A stretch of DNA of 64,000 nucleotides from an uncultured Burkholderiales bacterium (GTDB lineage Bacteria; Pseudomonadota; Gammaproteobacteria; Burkholderiales; Burkholderiaceae_C), in NCBI GenBank assembly GCA_937927685.1, contig CALBSC010000070.1:27945-91944 (forward strand), written 5' to 3'. The translations under genes and the position numbers were made by a program. Shown here piece by piece: positions 48,273-57,030 of this stretch. Every line of letters starts with the position of its first letter. Positions within the stretch are counted from its first letter, which is position 1. The notes under the pieces were generated by a model. The model was not told the origin of the DNA. It worked only from the letters and a program-made list of their open reading frames with translations, and ran no database searches.

Positions 48273-48616
48273 GGGGACTCCTGGCAAATGCATGCAAAGA
48301 CCCGAGTATGTTCAATGCCGGGCATTTCGCCAAGGGGAGGGGCCGCCCTGTCATGCTGAACGCTGTCCACCAGGCGACCGGCTGACGAGTGTGGCCGTTC
48401 GCGCGCCAGCGTTGCTTGCCCGCCATGAACCGCCATGAACCGCCAGGGCGCAGGGGCTTGTGCAGGCTTTTACGGGCTTGTGCGGGCTTGTGCGGGGCGA
48501 CCCTTGCGCGACCACTGCGCGACGCATGGGCTGGGGCACTGCGGTTAGACTGAATCACGGCATGCGAATCCCAGGCGCTTCGCGTGACCCCGCACACCAT
48601 CGAACGAGGAGCATGC
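48273..48616. other. Gene-free stretch with two sets of short tandem repeats
   Basis: 344 bases between the lactonase-like and YihU-like genes. No convincing gene is present. It contains 2.5 copies of cgccatgaac (48421-48445) and three copies of gggcttgtgc (48454, 48474, 48484), plus GC-rich palindromic stretches near 48500-48530. The promoters of the two divergent neighbours must lie here. Confidence 0.7.
48421..48493. repeat. Short tandem repeats cgccatgaac and gggcttgtgc
   Basis: The first set is two perfect 10-base units and a half unit at 48421-48445. The second has three 10-base units, the last two in direct tandem (48474-48493). Both are in the divergent promoter region before the YihU-like gene. 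Confidence 0.7.
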
Positions 48617-49531
48617 ATGAGCAAGATCGGATTTATCGGGCTGGGCCGCATGGGCAAAGGCATGGCCAGCAATTTGCAGAAAAAGGGTTTCCAGCTCATG
48701 GTGCTGGATGTCAACCCGGCACCTGTCAGCGAACTGGTGGCCCTGGGTGCCACGGCCGCACACAACGTGGCGCAGATCGCCCGCGAGTGCAGCATCGTCA
48801 TCACCATGTTGCCCACGGCGGTAGAAGTTGAGCAGGTGGCCACCGGCGCGGACGGTGTGTTTGCCCATGCCGCTCCCGGCAGCGTGCTGATGGACATGAG
48901 CACCATCGATCCATTGGCCACGGACCGTCTGCACGCAGCAGCGCAAGCCAAAGGACTGAGCGTGGTGGATGCGCCCGTGGGGCGACTGGCCGAGCACGCC
49001 GATCGGGGCGAGTCGCTCTTCATGGTGGGCGCGAGTGACGCCGACTTTGCGCGCGTCAAACCCTTGCTGGATGCCATGGGCACCACGGTCTACCACTGCG
49101 GCCCGGTGGGGACGGGTGGCCGCACCAAACTGGTCAACAACTATGTGGCGGTGACGCTCACGCAGGTCAACGCCGAGGCCTTGGCGCTGTCCCAGCGGTT
49201 TGGTCTGGACATCACCAAGACGCTGGCCGTGCTCTTGGGTACCTCGGCCAACAACGGACAGTTGCGGATGAACTTTCCCAGCAAGGTGCTGGCGGACGAC
49301 ACCACGCCGGGGTTCACCATCGACCTGGCGCACAAGGACATGGCGCTGGTGCTGGGTGCTGCGCACGCGGCACGCGTGCCCATGCCGGTGGCCGCAGCGG
49401 TGTTCGAGTCTTACAGCCAGGCCCGTGCCAATGATTACGGGCGCATCGATTTTTCAGGCATCGCCGACGCCGTGTGCGATCTGGCGCGCATCGAGCGCGC
49501 GCGCGTGCCCAAGGGTTGGAAGCCCGCCTGA
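48617..49531 (+). CDS. 3-hydroxyisobutyrate dehydrogenase-superfamily reductase, YihU (sulfolactaldehyde reductase)-like
   Basis: 304 residues. The NAD site is IGFIGLGRMGKGMASNLQ. The active-site stretch VVDAPVGRLAEHADRG has PVGR as in YihU, rather than the PVSGG of GarR and other family members. The downstream segments RTKLVNNYVAVTLTQVNAEAL, PGFTIDLAHKDMALVL and the C-terminal SYSQARANDYGRIDFSGI also resemble YihU. The likely reaction is reversible reduction of a small aldehyde acid. The neighbouring CitE-like gene suggests a carboxylate route. Substrate assignment is inference only. Confidence 0.78.
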   Translation: MSKIGFIGLGRMGKGMASNLQKKGFQLMVLDVNPAPVSELVALGATAAHNVAQIARECSIVITMLPTAVEVEQVATGADGVFAHAAPGSVLMDMSTIDPLATDRLHAAAQAKGLSVVDAPVGRLAEHADRGESLFMVGASDADFARVKPLLDAMGTTVYHCGPVGTGGRTKLVNNYVAVTLTQVNAEALALSQRFGLDITKTLAVLLGTSANNGQLRMNFPSKVLADDTTPGFTIDLAHKDMALVLGAAHAARVPMPVAAAVFESYSQARANDYGRIDFSGIADAVCDLARIERARVPKGWKPA

Positions 49532-49661
49532 GCTGGGCAGTGCGTCGGCTGGGTCAGGCACCCACCTGAACCGCGCGCCTGCAAACCCCGGCGTATCATG
49601 CGACGAGGCCTGCGTCCGTCCATGAGAGGCCGGGTCTGGTTATCGACAAGTCGGAGTCTTG

Positions 49662-50540
49662 ATGTCTGTCTATCGCAGTTTTCTGTTCACCCCTGGCAAC
49701 CATCCCCGCCGGGTGGAAAAAAGTCTGTCGCTGGCTGCTGATGCGGTCATCCTGGATTTGGAAGACGCTGTTGCGAACAACGAAAAAGTCGCCACGCGAG
49801 CGCTGGTGGTGGAGGCGTTGTCGCGTCCCCGGCGTTGTCTGGCTTACGTGCGGGTGAATGCGCTGGGCACCGACTGGTCGTACGGCGACATCGAGGCGGT
49901 GGTGGTGGCAGGGCTTGACGGCATCGTGCTGCCCAAGGTGGAGTCGGCCAGCGACTTGCACACGGCGGAGTGGTTGATCGCGTCGCTTGAGCGTGCGCGT
50001 GGCCTGACACCGGGCGCCATCGACCTCATGCCCATCATCGAAACGGCCAAGGGCTATGTGGCCCTGGAATCCATTGTGCGCTCGGGCACCCGGGTGCGCC
50101 GGGTGGCGTTTGGCGCGGGTGACTTCACACTCGATGCGGGGATCCGGTGGACTGCCGCCGAGACGGAGTTGCTGCCCTACCGATCGGGTGTCGTGGTGCA
50201 CTCACGCGCGGCGGGTCTGGAGCCGCCCATCGACACGGTCTGGGTGGAGTTGCGCAACACGGCGGGATTTGAGCACTGCGTGCAACACGTCAAGGACCTG
50301 GGCTTTCAAGGCAAGATGTGTATTCACCCGGACCAGATCGAGCGGGTCAACCAGACTTTCCGGCCCTCGGCGGCTGAGCTGGAGCGAGCCCGCCAGGTGG
50401 TGGCCGCCTTTGCACAGGCCGAGCGCGAGGGGTTGGCGGCCATCCAGGTGGACGGTCAGATGGTGGACTATCCCATCGTGCATGCTGCCCAGCGGGTGCT
50501 CGACCGCGAGGCCGTGATTGTCAAGTCCCAGCAGACTTGA
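49662..50540 (+). CDS. CitE-like HpcH/HpaI aldolase/citrate lyase beta family protein
   Basis: 292 residues. The CitE-type TIM barrel shows SFLFTPGNHPRRVEKSL, ADAVILDLEDAVANNEK, DGIVLPKVESASDL, a metal-binding LMPIIETAKGYVAL and the C-terminal KMCIHPDQIERVNQTF. Relatives cleave malyl-CoA, citramalyl-CoA or similar thioesters, or act as HpcH-type aldolases. The start is ATG 49662. It follows the YihU-like gene by 130 bases on the same strand. No other citrate lyase subunit is near. Confidence 0.87.
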   Translation: MSVYRSFLFTPGNHPRRVEKSLSLAADAVILDLEDAVANNEKVATRALVVEALSRPRRCLAYVRVNALGTDWSYGDIEAVVVAGLDGIVLPKVESASDLHTAEWLIASLERARGLTPGAIDLMPIIETAKGYVALESIVRSGTRVRRVAFGAGDFTLDAGIRWTAAETELLPYRSGVVVHSRAAGLEPPIDTVWVELRNTAGFEHCVQHVKDLGFQGKMCIHPDQIERVNQTFRPSAAELERARQVVAAFAQAEREGLAAIQVDGQMVDYPIVHAAQRVLDREAVIVKSQQT

Positions 50541-50633
50541 TGGGGTGGTGGGCTGGCGGGTGCGGCCGTCTGGAGCGATCAGGATGGACTGCCGTAGGGC
50601 CTCATCGCTGCTTGGCACCAAGTTCTCAAGGCC

Positions 50634-51302
50634 TCAAGGCCTCAACGCGGGTGAGGGCGTCGGATCCACCCCTTGGGCCACAGCATCCCGCTGCTCGCGT
50701 GCCAACGCGCGTTGCAGGGCGGGACGTTCGCTGAGCCGCTCCCAGTAAGCACGCACCTGGGGCGGCCAGGCCTGATCGAGATCCAGATACGTGTTGACCA
50801 GCAGCGCATAGCCCACCGAGACGTCGGCGGCGGTGAAGCGCTCGCCACACAGGTAGGGTTGACCTTGCAAGCGCAGGGGCAGGGCCTTGAGCCTTCCCAT
50901 GAACCACCGCGTGTAATCTTCGACCACCTGGGGTTGTCGACGTTCCGGGGATTCGAAGTGCGCGTAGCGCAGCAACAGGGTTTGTGGGAAGGTGAGGGTG
51001 GCCTCCCCGAAGTGGAGGGCGTTGAGGTAGTCGCCGAAGCGGGGGTCGTGCGCGTCCACATCCCATTGGCCATTGCCATAACGGGCGGCCAGGTACTGGC
51101 ACATCGCCACCGACTCACTCAGGGTGATGTCGCCATCCTCCAGCCATGGCACGGTGCCCAGGGGGTTGATGGCCAGATAGTCCTTGCGCTGCACACGCGG
51201 CGGAAACGGCAGCAGGCGCAGTTGATAGGGCAGGCCCATTTCCTCGCACATCCAGACCGGTCTGAGGGAGCGTGCACTGACGCAGTGGTGAATCGTGATC
51301 AT
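50634..51302 (-). CDS. Glutathione S-transferase
   Basis: 222 residues. An N-terminal thioredoxin-like domain (ITIHHCVSARSLRPVWMCEEMG, then INPLGTVPWLEDGDITLSESVAMCQYLA with the cis-Pro and SES glutathione sites) precedes the alpha-helical domain with the N-capping GERFTAADVSVGYALL. It conjugates glutathione to electrophiles or works as a peroxidase. ATG 51302 is preferred over 51326, though both lack a good ribosome site. It is divergent from the GGT-family gene. Confidence 0.9.
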   Translation of the reverse strand: MITIHHCVSARSLRPVWMCEEMGLPYQLRLLPFPPRVQRKDYLAINPLGTVPWLEDGDITLSESVAMCQYLAARYGNGQWDVDAHDPRFGDYLNALHFGEATLTFPQTLLLRYAHFESPERRQPQVVEDYTRWFMGRLKALPLRLQGQPYLCGERFTAADVSVGYALLVNTYLDLDQAWPPQVRAYWERLSERPALQRALAREQRDAVAQGVDPTPSPALRP

Positions 51303-51361
51303 GGTGGCAATGAACCGAGTGGACATGCATTATGCGGGTTTCATTGCACAATCCTTGCGCC

Positions 51362-53200
51362 ATGAACCACTTCACCACCCGACCTGAAATCACGGGCACG
51401 CACGGCGTGGCCGCCTCGACCCACTGGCTGGCCTCGCAAACCGCCATGGGCGTGCTGGAGCGCGGCGGCAACGCCTTTGACGCCGCCGTGGCGGGTGGCT
51501 TTGTGCTGCAGGTGGTGGAGCCCCACCTCAATGGCCCCGGCGGCGAGGTGCCGCTGTTGCTGTGGAGCGAGCGCGAGCGCCGCATGCTGTCTGTCTGCGG
51601 ACAGGGTGCTGCACCCGCCGAGGCCACGCCCGAGGCCTTTCGTCGGCTCGGTCTTGAACAGGTGCCTGGCATCGGCTTGTTGCCCGCCACCGTGCCCGGT
51701 GCCTTTGGCACCTGGCTGACCTTGTTGCGCGACCATGGCACCTGGTCGCTGGCAGACGTGCTGGCCCCGGCGATCGGCTATGCGCGCGAGGGTTTTCCGC
51801 TGGTGCCCCGCATCGTGCAGGCCATCTATGCGGTGCAAGCGCTGTTTCGTGAGCAATGGACCAGCTCCGCAGCCGTGTGGTTGCCCGATGGGAAAGTGCC
51901 GTCCCCGGGCTCGATGTTCCGCCTGCCGCAGGTGGCCGATACCTATGAGCGCATCCTGCGCACCGCGCAGGGGGAATCGACTACCCGCACCGGCGTGATT
52001 GAGGCAGCCCTTCGCACCTGGTACCAGGGTTTTGTGGCCCGCGAGATTGACCAATACTATCGCCACGAGTTGGTGCAGGACACCTCCGGCGGGCGCAACC
52101 GCGGTTTGCTGCGTTATGACGATCTCGCGCAATGGGCCCCCACCGTGGAGGCACCGCTCACCCTGGACTTTGGCCGCTACACCCTGGCCAAGTGCGGCTT
52201 CTGGAGCCAGGGCCCCTCGCTGCTGCAGCAAGTGGGCATGCTGCGCCATGCGGACCTTGAGCACCACGCCCCCCACACCGCCGGCTTTGTGCACCGCATC
52301 GCCGAGGCCGCCAAGCTGGCCCTGGCGGATCGGCTGGCCTGGTATGGCGTCGCCCCGGGCGACTGGACCCAGGCCCGTCAAGCCTTGCTGTCCGACGACT
52401 ACCTGCGTGCTCGCTGGGCCGAGGTGAGTGGCTTGGCGTCAACCGAGTTGCGTGCCGGTGCGCCGGCGGGGTTGTCCCCGAGGCTGCCGGATCTGGACGT
52501 CACACGCCGCACGTTGCTGCATGCCGACACCCGGTTTGGGATTGGCGAGCCCACCTTCGCCACCTTGCCACCGGTGTCGGAATGGTTGGAGAAAGAGGTG
52601 TTCGTGGGCGACACCTGCCACATCGACGTGATCGACCGCCACGGCAACATGGTGTCGGCCACGCCTTCGGGCGGCTGGTTGTCCTCCAGCCCGGTGATTC
52701 CGTCGCTCGGCTTCTCGCTCAACACCCGCTTGCAGATGACCTGGCTCGATGCGGGCCTGCCCGGCACCGTGACGCCCGGTGTGCCGCCGTGCACCACCTT
52801 GTCGCCGTCCATGGCCCTGCGCGACGGCGAACCCTACATGGTGTTTGGCACGCCCGGGGGAGACCAGCAGGACCAGTGGTCCACCGCCTTCTTCATGCGA
52901 CACGCGGTGCATGGCATGAACCTGCAGGAGGCCATCGATGCGCCGGCCTGGCATGTGGACCATTTTCCCGCCTCGTTCTGGCCGCGCCAGACCACGCTGA
53001 ATCGCCTCACGCTGGAATCGCGCTTCGGTGAGGCGGTGATCGACGAACTGCGCGCGGCGGGGCATGATGTCAAAGTCGGTGACCCCTGGTCGGAAAGCCG
53101 CCTGTCGGCGTGTACCCGCAGTGTGGACCGTGAGGGGCGGCTGGTGCTGCGCGCAGCGGCCAACCCGCGTGGCATGCAGGGCTATGCGGTGGGTCGATAG
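51362..53200 (+). CDS. Gamma-glutamyltransferase family protein (cytoplasmic)
   Basis: 612 residues. The Ntn-hydrolase layout is kept: GVAASTHWLASQTAMGVLERGGNAFDAAVA, LNGPGGEVPLL, the autocleavage/nucleophile Thr418 in FVGDTCHIDVID, then SATPSGGWLSSSP and the oxyanion FGTPGGDQQDQW. In classical GGT the nucleophile is followed by Thr-His-Ser; here it is Cys-His, so specificity may differ. No signal peptide is present, unlike periplasmic GGT. It may act on gamma-glutamyl or acyl amides. The divergent GST suggests a glutathione-conjugate route, but this is inference. Confidence 0.85.
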   Translation: MNHFTTRPEITGTHGVAASTHWLASQTAMGVLERGGNAFDAAVAGGFVLQVVEPHLNGPGGEVPLLLWSERERRMLSVCGQGAAPAEATPEAFRRLGLEQVPGIGLLPATVPGAFGTWLTLLRDHGTWSLADVLAPAIGYAREGFPLVPRIVQAIYAVQALFREQWTSSAAVWLPDGKVPSPGSMFRLPQVADTYERILRTAQGESTTRTGVIEAALRTWYQGFVAREIDQYYRHELVQDTSGGRNRGLLRYDDLAQWAPTVEAPLTLDFGRYTLAKCGFWSQGPSLLQQVGMLRHADLEHHAPHTAGFVHRIAEAAKLALADRLAWYGVAPGDWTQARQALLSDDYLRARWAEVSGLASTELRAGAPAGLSPRLPDLDVTRRTLLHADTRFGIGEPTFATLPPVSEWLEKEVFVGDTCHIDVIDRHGNMVSATPSGGWLSSSPVIPSLGFSLNTRLQMTWLDAGLPGTVTPGVPPCTTLSPSMALRDGEPYMVFGTPGGDQQDQWSTAFFMRHAVHGMNLQEAIDAPAWHVDHFPASFWPRQTTLNRLTLESRFGEAVIDELRAAGHDVKVGDPWSESRLSACTRSVDREGRLVLRAAANPRGMQGYAVGR

Positions 53201-53214
53201 AGCATGATGAAACA

Positions 53215-53226
53215 GGGGATATCCCC
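53215..53226. promoter_or_regulatory. Perfect 12-base palindrome upstream of a Bug gene
   Basis: GGGGATATCCCC lies 25 bases before the ATG of the Bug gene at 53251 and 15 bases after the GGT-family stop. Its size and position fit an operator, although a GC-rich palindrome can also be chance. Confidence 0.4.
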
Positions 53227-53250
53227 GATGATTGGCTGAGGAGAACAACG

Positions 53251-54228
53251 ATGTTGACGATGTGGCGCCGTGGCGCACTGTGGAGCCTGGTGTGGGCTGT
53301 GTTGGGCGCAGCATGGTGGGGGCCTGCCTGGGCTTACCCCGACCGTCCGCTCACCCTGATCGTGCCCTGGGCAGCGGGGGGCTCGACCGACATCCTCGCT
53401 CGTGCCCTGGCCGAGCAACTCACCAAGTCCATGGGCCAGCCGGTGATTGTGGAGAACCGCGCCGGTGCGTCCGGCAACGTGGGATCGGCCCTGGTGGTCA
53501 AGGCGCGCCCGGATGGTTATACCCTGCTGGTTGGTTCCATGAGCACCCATGCCATGAACCCGGCGCTGATGCCCGGCATGCCCTTTCGGGGGGTGGAGGA
53601 CTTCACCCCCATTGCCTTGATGGCGCAAGTCATCAACACCCTGGTGGTCCATCCGTCCTTGCCCGTGACCAGCGTGAAGGAGTTGATCGCGTATGCCAAG
53701 GAGCACCCCAACCGCTTGAACTACGCGAGTGCGGGCAGCGGCTCGACGAACCACCTGAGCGCCGTGCTGTTTGAGCGCGCGGCGGGTATCGAAATGACGC
53801 ACGTGCCTTACAAGGGCGGCGCACCGGCCGTGCTGGACACGGTGGGTAACCAGACGCAGGTGATGTTCACCGCCGCGACGCAATCCTTGCCGCATGTGAA
53901 GTCGGGCAAGCTGCGCTTGCTGGGTGTGACCGAAGCCCGGCGCTCCACCTTGCTGGCCGATACGCCCACGGTGGGCGAGACCTTGCCGGGTTACGAGTTG
54001 AGTGTCTGGTACGGCCTTTTTGGTCCGCCGGGCTTGCCCCCCGAATTGGTCGAACGCCTGAACGCCGCCACCAACCAGGCCATGTCCGACCCGGCCGTCA
54101 AAGCCCGCATGGCGGCCATGGGGGTGGATGTGATCTCGACCTCGTCGACCCAGTTCGGCACCACCCTGCGTCGGGATGCGGACAAGTACGGACGCCTCAT
54201 CCGCGATCTGGGGATCAAGGGGGAGTGA
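53251..54228 (+). CDS. Bug/TctC family solute-binding protein
   Basis: 325 residues. A signal peptide (GALWSLVWAVLGAAWWGPAWA) precedes the Bug motifs YPDRPLTLIVPWAAGGSTDILARAL, VIVENRAGASGNVGSALV, VPYKGGAPAVLDTVGNQT and TPTVGETLPGYELSVWYGLF. The ribosome site is gaggagaa. It lies 50 bases after the GGT-family gene and is probably controlled with it. No permease gene is in the window. Confidence 0.93.
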   Translation: MLTMWRRGALWSLVWAVLGAAWWGPAWAYPDRPLTLIVPWAAGGSTDILARALAEQLTKSMGQPVIVENRAGASGNVGSALVVKARPDGYTLLVGSMSTHAMNPALMPGMPFRGVEDFTPIALMAQVINTLVVHPSLPVTSVKELIAYAKEHPNRLNYASAGSGSTNHLSAVLFERAAGIEMTHVPYKGGAPAVLDTVGNQTQVMFTAATQSLPHVKSGKLRLLGVTEARRSTLLADTPTVGETLPGYELSVWYGLFGPPGLPPELVERLNAATNQAMSDPAVKARMAAMGVDVISTSSTQFGTTLRRDADKYGRLIRDLGIKGE

Positions 54229-54241
54229 GGGGCTTGGTGGG

Positions 54242-54892
54242 TCAGGCCAGGGCCTGGGCCAACTCGCCCATGTGACGAATCAGGCGGTGCACCGCCAGGC
54301 CGGTGAAAGCACGGCCATCGCCGTGCGGGCACAGGCCCCACACCGTGGCGCCCGCCGCGAGTCCGGCGGTGGCACCGGGCGCGGTGTCTTCGATGACGAG
54401 GCAACGGTCGGCAGCAATGCCGAGATGCGTCATCGCCGCCAGGTACACATCCGGCGCTGGTTTGGAGCGAGGCATTTCGTGGCCGCTGAAGATCCGGCCC
54501 TCGAAATGCTGCAACAGCCCCACCTTGCGCAACTGCATCTCGACCTTGAAGCGGTCGGCGCCGGATGCGCAGGCGATGCAGTCTTGGGTGTGGGAGCGGG
54601 CGGCCACCACGGCCTCGTGCGCACCGTCCATGACCACCAGACGTTCTTCCAGTGCGGCGTTGCGACGCTCGTAAAACGACTGCAGCCAGGTTTCGGAAAA
54701 CGGCTTGCCCGTGTGGTGCTCGATCAGGCCGCGCATCTCACGCACGGTGTGGCCGATGAAGAGGCGCGCGCACTCGTCTTGAGACAGGGGCCAGCCACGC
54801 TCTTCCAGCAAGTCACGCAGCACCCCGTTGGTGATGGGCTCGCTGTCCACCAGCACTCCATCGCAATCGAACAAGACAGCTTGAAACGGCAT
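54242..54892 (-). CDS. HAD-superfamily phosphatase (beta-phosphoglucomutase/GPP-like)
   Basis: 216 residues. The nucleophile motif is LFDCDGVLVDSEP (Asp9, Asp11), the cap domain follows, ASGADRFKVEMQL carries the Thr/Ser-type motif II position, KPAPDVYLAAM motif III and VIEDTAPGATAGLAAG motif IV. It dephosphorylates or isomerises a small phospho-sugar or phosphoglycolate-type substrate. It is convergent with the Bug gene (13-base gap) and follows the ADH gene in the minus-strand group. Confidence 0.9.
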   Translation of the reverse strand: MPFQAVLFDCDGVLVDSEPITNGVLRDLLEERGWPLSQDECARLFIGHTVREMRGLIEHHTGKPFSETWLQSFYERRNAALEERLVVMDGAHEAVVAARSHTQDCIACASGADRFKVEMQLRKVGLLQHFEGRIFSGHEMPRSKPAPDVYLAAMTHLGIAADRCLVIEDTAPGATAGLAAGATVWGLCPHGDGRAFTGLAVHRLIRHMGELAQALA

Positions 54893-54925
54893 GAGAGGAT
54901 GATACCCGGGGCGATTCCACCGCGC

Positions 54926-55978
54926 TCAGTTCATCAGGAACACGCCCTTGCCTTCGGTCTGGCGATCGAACAGCTGGTAGGCCTCTTCGCCTTGCTCCAG
55001 CGTCCACTGGTGGGTGAAGAGCTGATCGACATCGATACCGCGATCGGCGATGAAGTCGGCGCAGTCCTGCTGCCCCACGGTGGAGAAGGTCCAGGAGCCG
55101 ATCAGCGTGACCTGGCGGCGCAGGAGGTCAGGGCTGACATCGAGTTCGACGTGGCCCCCTTCGCCCACAAAGCAGGCCTTGCCCCAGGTGCGCACGCATT
55201 GCACCGCTTGTCGGCGTGCCTGTGGCGATGAGGAGGCGTCGATGGACGCATGTGCGCCCAGCCCATGCGTCAGGTCCTTGATGGCTGACAGCACATCCCC
55301 ATCGTTGGGGTTGAGCACTTCTGCAGCACCCAGCGCCTTGGCTTTGGCCAGACGCTGCGCACTGACATCGAGCGCGATCACGCGAGCCCCCATGGCGCTG
55401 GCCAACTGGGTGGCTGACAGTCCCACGGGCCCCTGCCCAAACACCACCAGCGTCTGGTCACCGGTCAACTCGAGCCGCTTGAGCGCGCCCCAGGCCGTGC
55501 CGGTGCCGCAGGCAATGGCGGCGCCAGCCGCGAAGGAGAGTTCATCGCGCAGGGTCACCAGGGTACGGGCCGGCACCTTCAGGTACTGCGCGTGGCCGCC
55601 ATGTCCGGTCACGCCATACACCTCGGCCACCCCTTCCACGCACAGTTGCATCCAGCCCGTCGAGCAGTGCGGGCAAGCGCCGCAGCCCCGGTAATGGTGC
55701 ACCATGGCGCGCTGGCCCAGCCAGGCCTGCTTGGGGTTCACGTGGGCGCCTACCGCCACCACCACGCCGCAGGGCTCGTGGCCGGCAATCTTGGGCTCGG
55801 TGTTGCCCAGGCCCAGGGCGCGTTGCGCCTCGCCCGGTGCGGGGCGGTAGAACTTGAGGTCGCTGCCGCACATGCCGGAGGCCTTCATCTGCAGCACCAC
55901 CTCGCCCGGGCCGGGGGTCGGGTCCGGAAACTGTTGCAAGGCGACCGTGCGGTTGCCGGTGAAAACAAGACCTTTCAT
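54926..55978 (-). CDS. Zinc-dependent alcohol dehydrogenase (MDR family)
   Basis: 350 residues. The catalytic zinc ligands are in MCGSDLKF and AGHEPCGVVV; the structural zinc motif is CGACPHCSTGWMQLC. The NAD fold is LVVFGQGPVGLSATQLASAMG, with the specificity Asp in VIALDVSAQRL. It oxidises or reduces alcohols, polyols or sugar alcohols. It is part of the minus-strand run SDR, ADH, HAD. ATG 55978 has aggag upstream; the open frame goes on without a signal to 56059. Confidence 0.92.
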   Translation of the reverse strand: MKGLVFTGNRTVALQQFPDPTPGPGEVVLQMKASGMCGSDLKFYRPAPGEAQRALGLGNTEPKIAGHEPCGVVVAVGAHVNPKQAWLGQRAMVHHYRGCGACPHCSTGWMQLCVEGVAEVYGVTGHGGHAQYLKVPARTLVTLRDELSFAAGAAIACGTGTAWGALKRLELTGDQTLVVFGQGPVGLSATQLASAMGARVIALDVSAQRLAKAKALGAAEVLNPNDGDVLSAIKDLTHGLGAHASIDASSSPQARRQAVQCVRTWGKACFVGEGGHVELDVSPDLLRRQVTLIGSWTFSTVGQQDCADFIADRGIDVDQLFTHQWTLEQGEEAYQLFDRQTEGKGVFLMN

Positions 55979-56021
55979 GGCGACTCCTGTGGGATGGGCT
56001 GATGTCAAAAAGCGAGGGGTG

Positions 56022-56846
56022 TCAGACCCCGCGCGCGCCAGCGGCATAAAAGCCGCCATCGACCGGGATGACCGCGCCGGAAATGTAGGCCGCCTGGTCG
56101 GATGCCAAGAAGGCTGCCATGGCGGCGATTTCCGTGGTCAGGCCATACCGTCCGGCAGGAATGGCCGCGGTGTAGGCCTGGCGAAAGGCCGGGCTGTGCA
56201 GCACCTGGGTCAGCGGGGTGTCGACCGGGCCAGGTGCAATCGCGTTGGCGGTGATGCCTTCCACCGTCAGCTCGGCGGCAATCTGGCGCATCAGTCCGAT
56301 CACCGCGGCTTTGGAGGTGCCGTAGGCGGTGCGGCCTGTGCCCACGGCACGCATGCCCGCCACCGATGCGATGCTGATGATGCGGCCCCAGCGACGCTTG
56401 CGCATCAAGCGGGCCGCGTGCTGGCTGCACAGCAGGGTGCCGGTCACGTTGATGTTCATCGTGGCGTTCCAGTTGTCCAGCGGAAAGTCAATGAAAGGGT
56501 AGGTTTTGGCGATGCCCGCATTGTTCACCAACACATCACAACGCCCCACCGCGTGTCGAATGGCCTCGAAGGCTTGGGCGATCGAGTCGGGGTTGCCCAC
56601 ATCCAGCTCGAGGGGGGTGGCCAGGCCTCCGGATTTTTCAATGGCGCGGGCGGTTTTGGTGGCGGCTTTGACATCACGGTCGGTGACCATCACGTGAAAG
56701 CCATCCTGGGCCAGCCGTTTGGCCACGGCGGCACCGATGCCCACCGCAGCGCCGGTGATCACGGCCACCCGGGCGGGGGTCGGTTTGGCTCGACGGGTGG
56801 CTGACTGGGGTGACGTTGCGCGGGATGAGGGGCGAGGGGCGGGCAC
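56022..56846 (-). CDS. Short-chain dehydrogenase/reductase
   Basis: 274 residues from GTG 56846 (ribosome site aggag 7 bases upstream). The NAD(P) loop is VITGAAVGIGAAVAKRL; NNAG follows in VLVNNAGIAKTYP; the catalytic residues are the Ser in SIASVAGMRAVG and Tyr-x-x-x-Lys in AYGTSKAA; PGPVDT is typical of the classical group. It carries a basic 28-residue N-terminal extension (PAPRPSSRATSPQSATRRA). Its substrate is unknown, but with the ADH and HAD genes it probably processes a polyol or hydroxy acid. Confidence 0.92.
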   Translation of the reverse strand: MPAPRPSSRATSPQSATRRAKPTPARVAVITGAAVGIGAAVAKRLAQDGFHVMVTDRDVKAATKTARAIEKSGGLATPLELDVGNPDSIAQAFEAIRHAVGRCDVLVNNAGIAKTYPFIDFPLDNWNATMNINVTGTLLCSQHAARLMRKRRWGRIISIASVAGMRAVGTGRTAYGTSKAAVIGLMRQIAAELTVEGITANAIAPGPVDTPLTQVLHSPAFRQAYTAAIPAGRYGLTTEIAAMAAFLASDQAAYISGAVIPVDGGFYAAGARGV

Positions 56847-57030
56847 AAGAATCTCCTGATGACGGCGATGATTGTGTCAGGAACCCCCGCCGACTTGCGA
56901 TGATGGGGTGTCGTCCAAGGGACGCGCCCCACTGTCTCTCAAGCGGCAGCCAGGCAGACGGGTGGTGGACGCTGCGCCCGCGGTTCGCTTACCATTTCGG
57001 CTTCATCCACACACACTTCCTGGGGGCGCC

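Noticed and set aside
48421..48493. A CRISPR-like array
   Set aside because: Units are only 10 bases and have no spacers of constant length; no cas gene is in the window.
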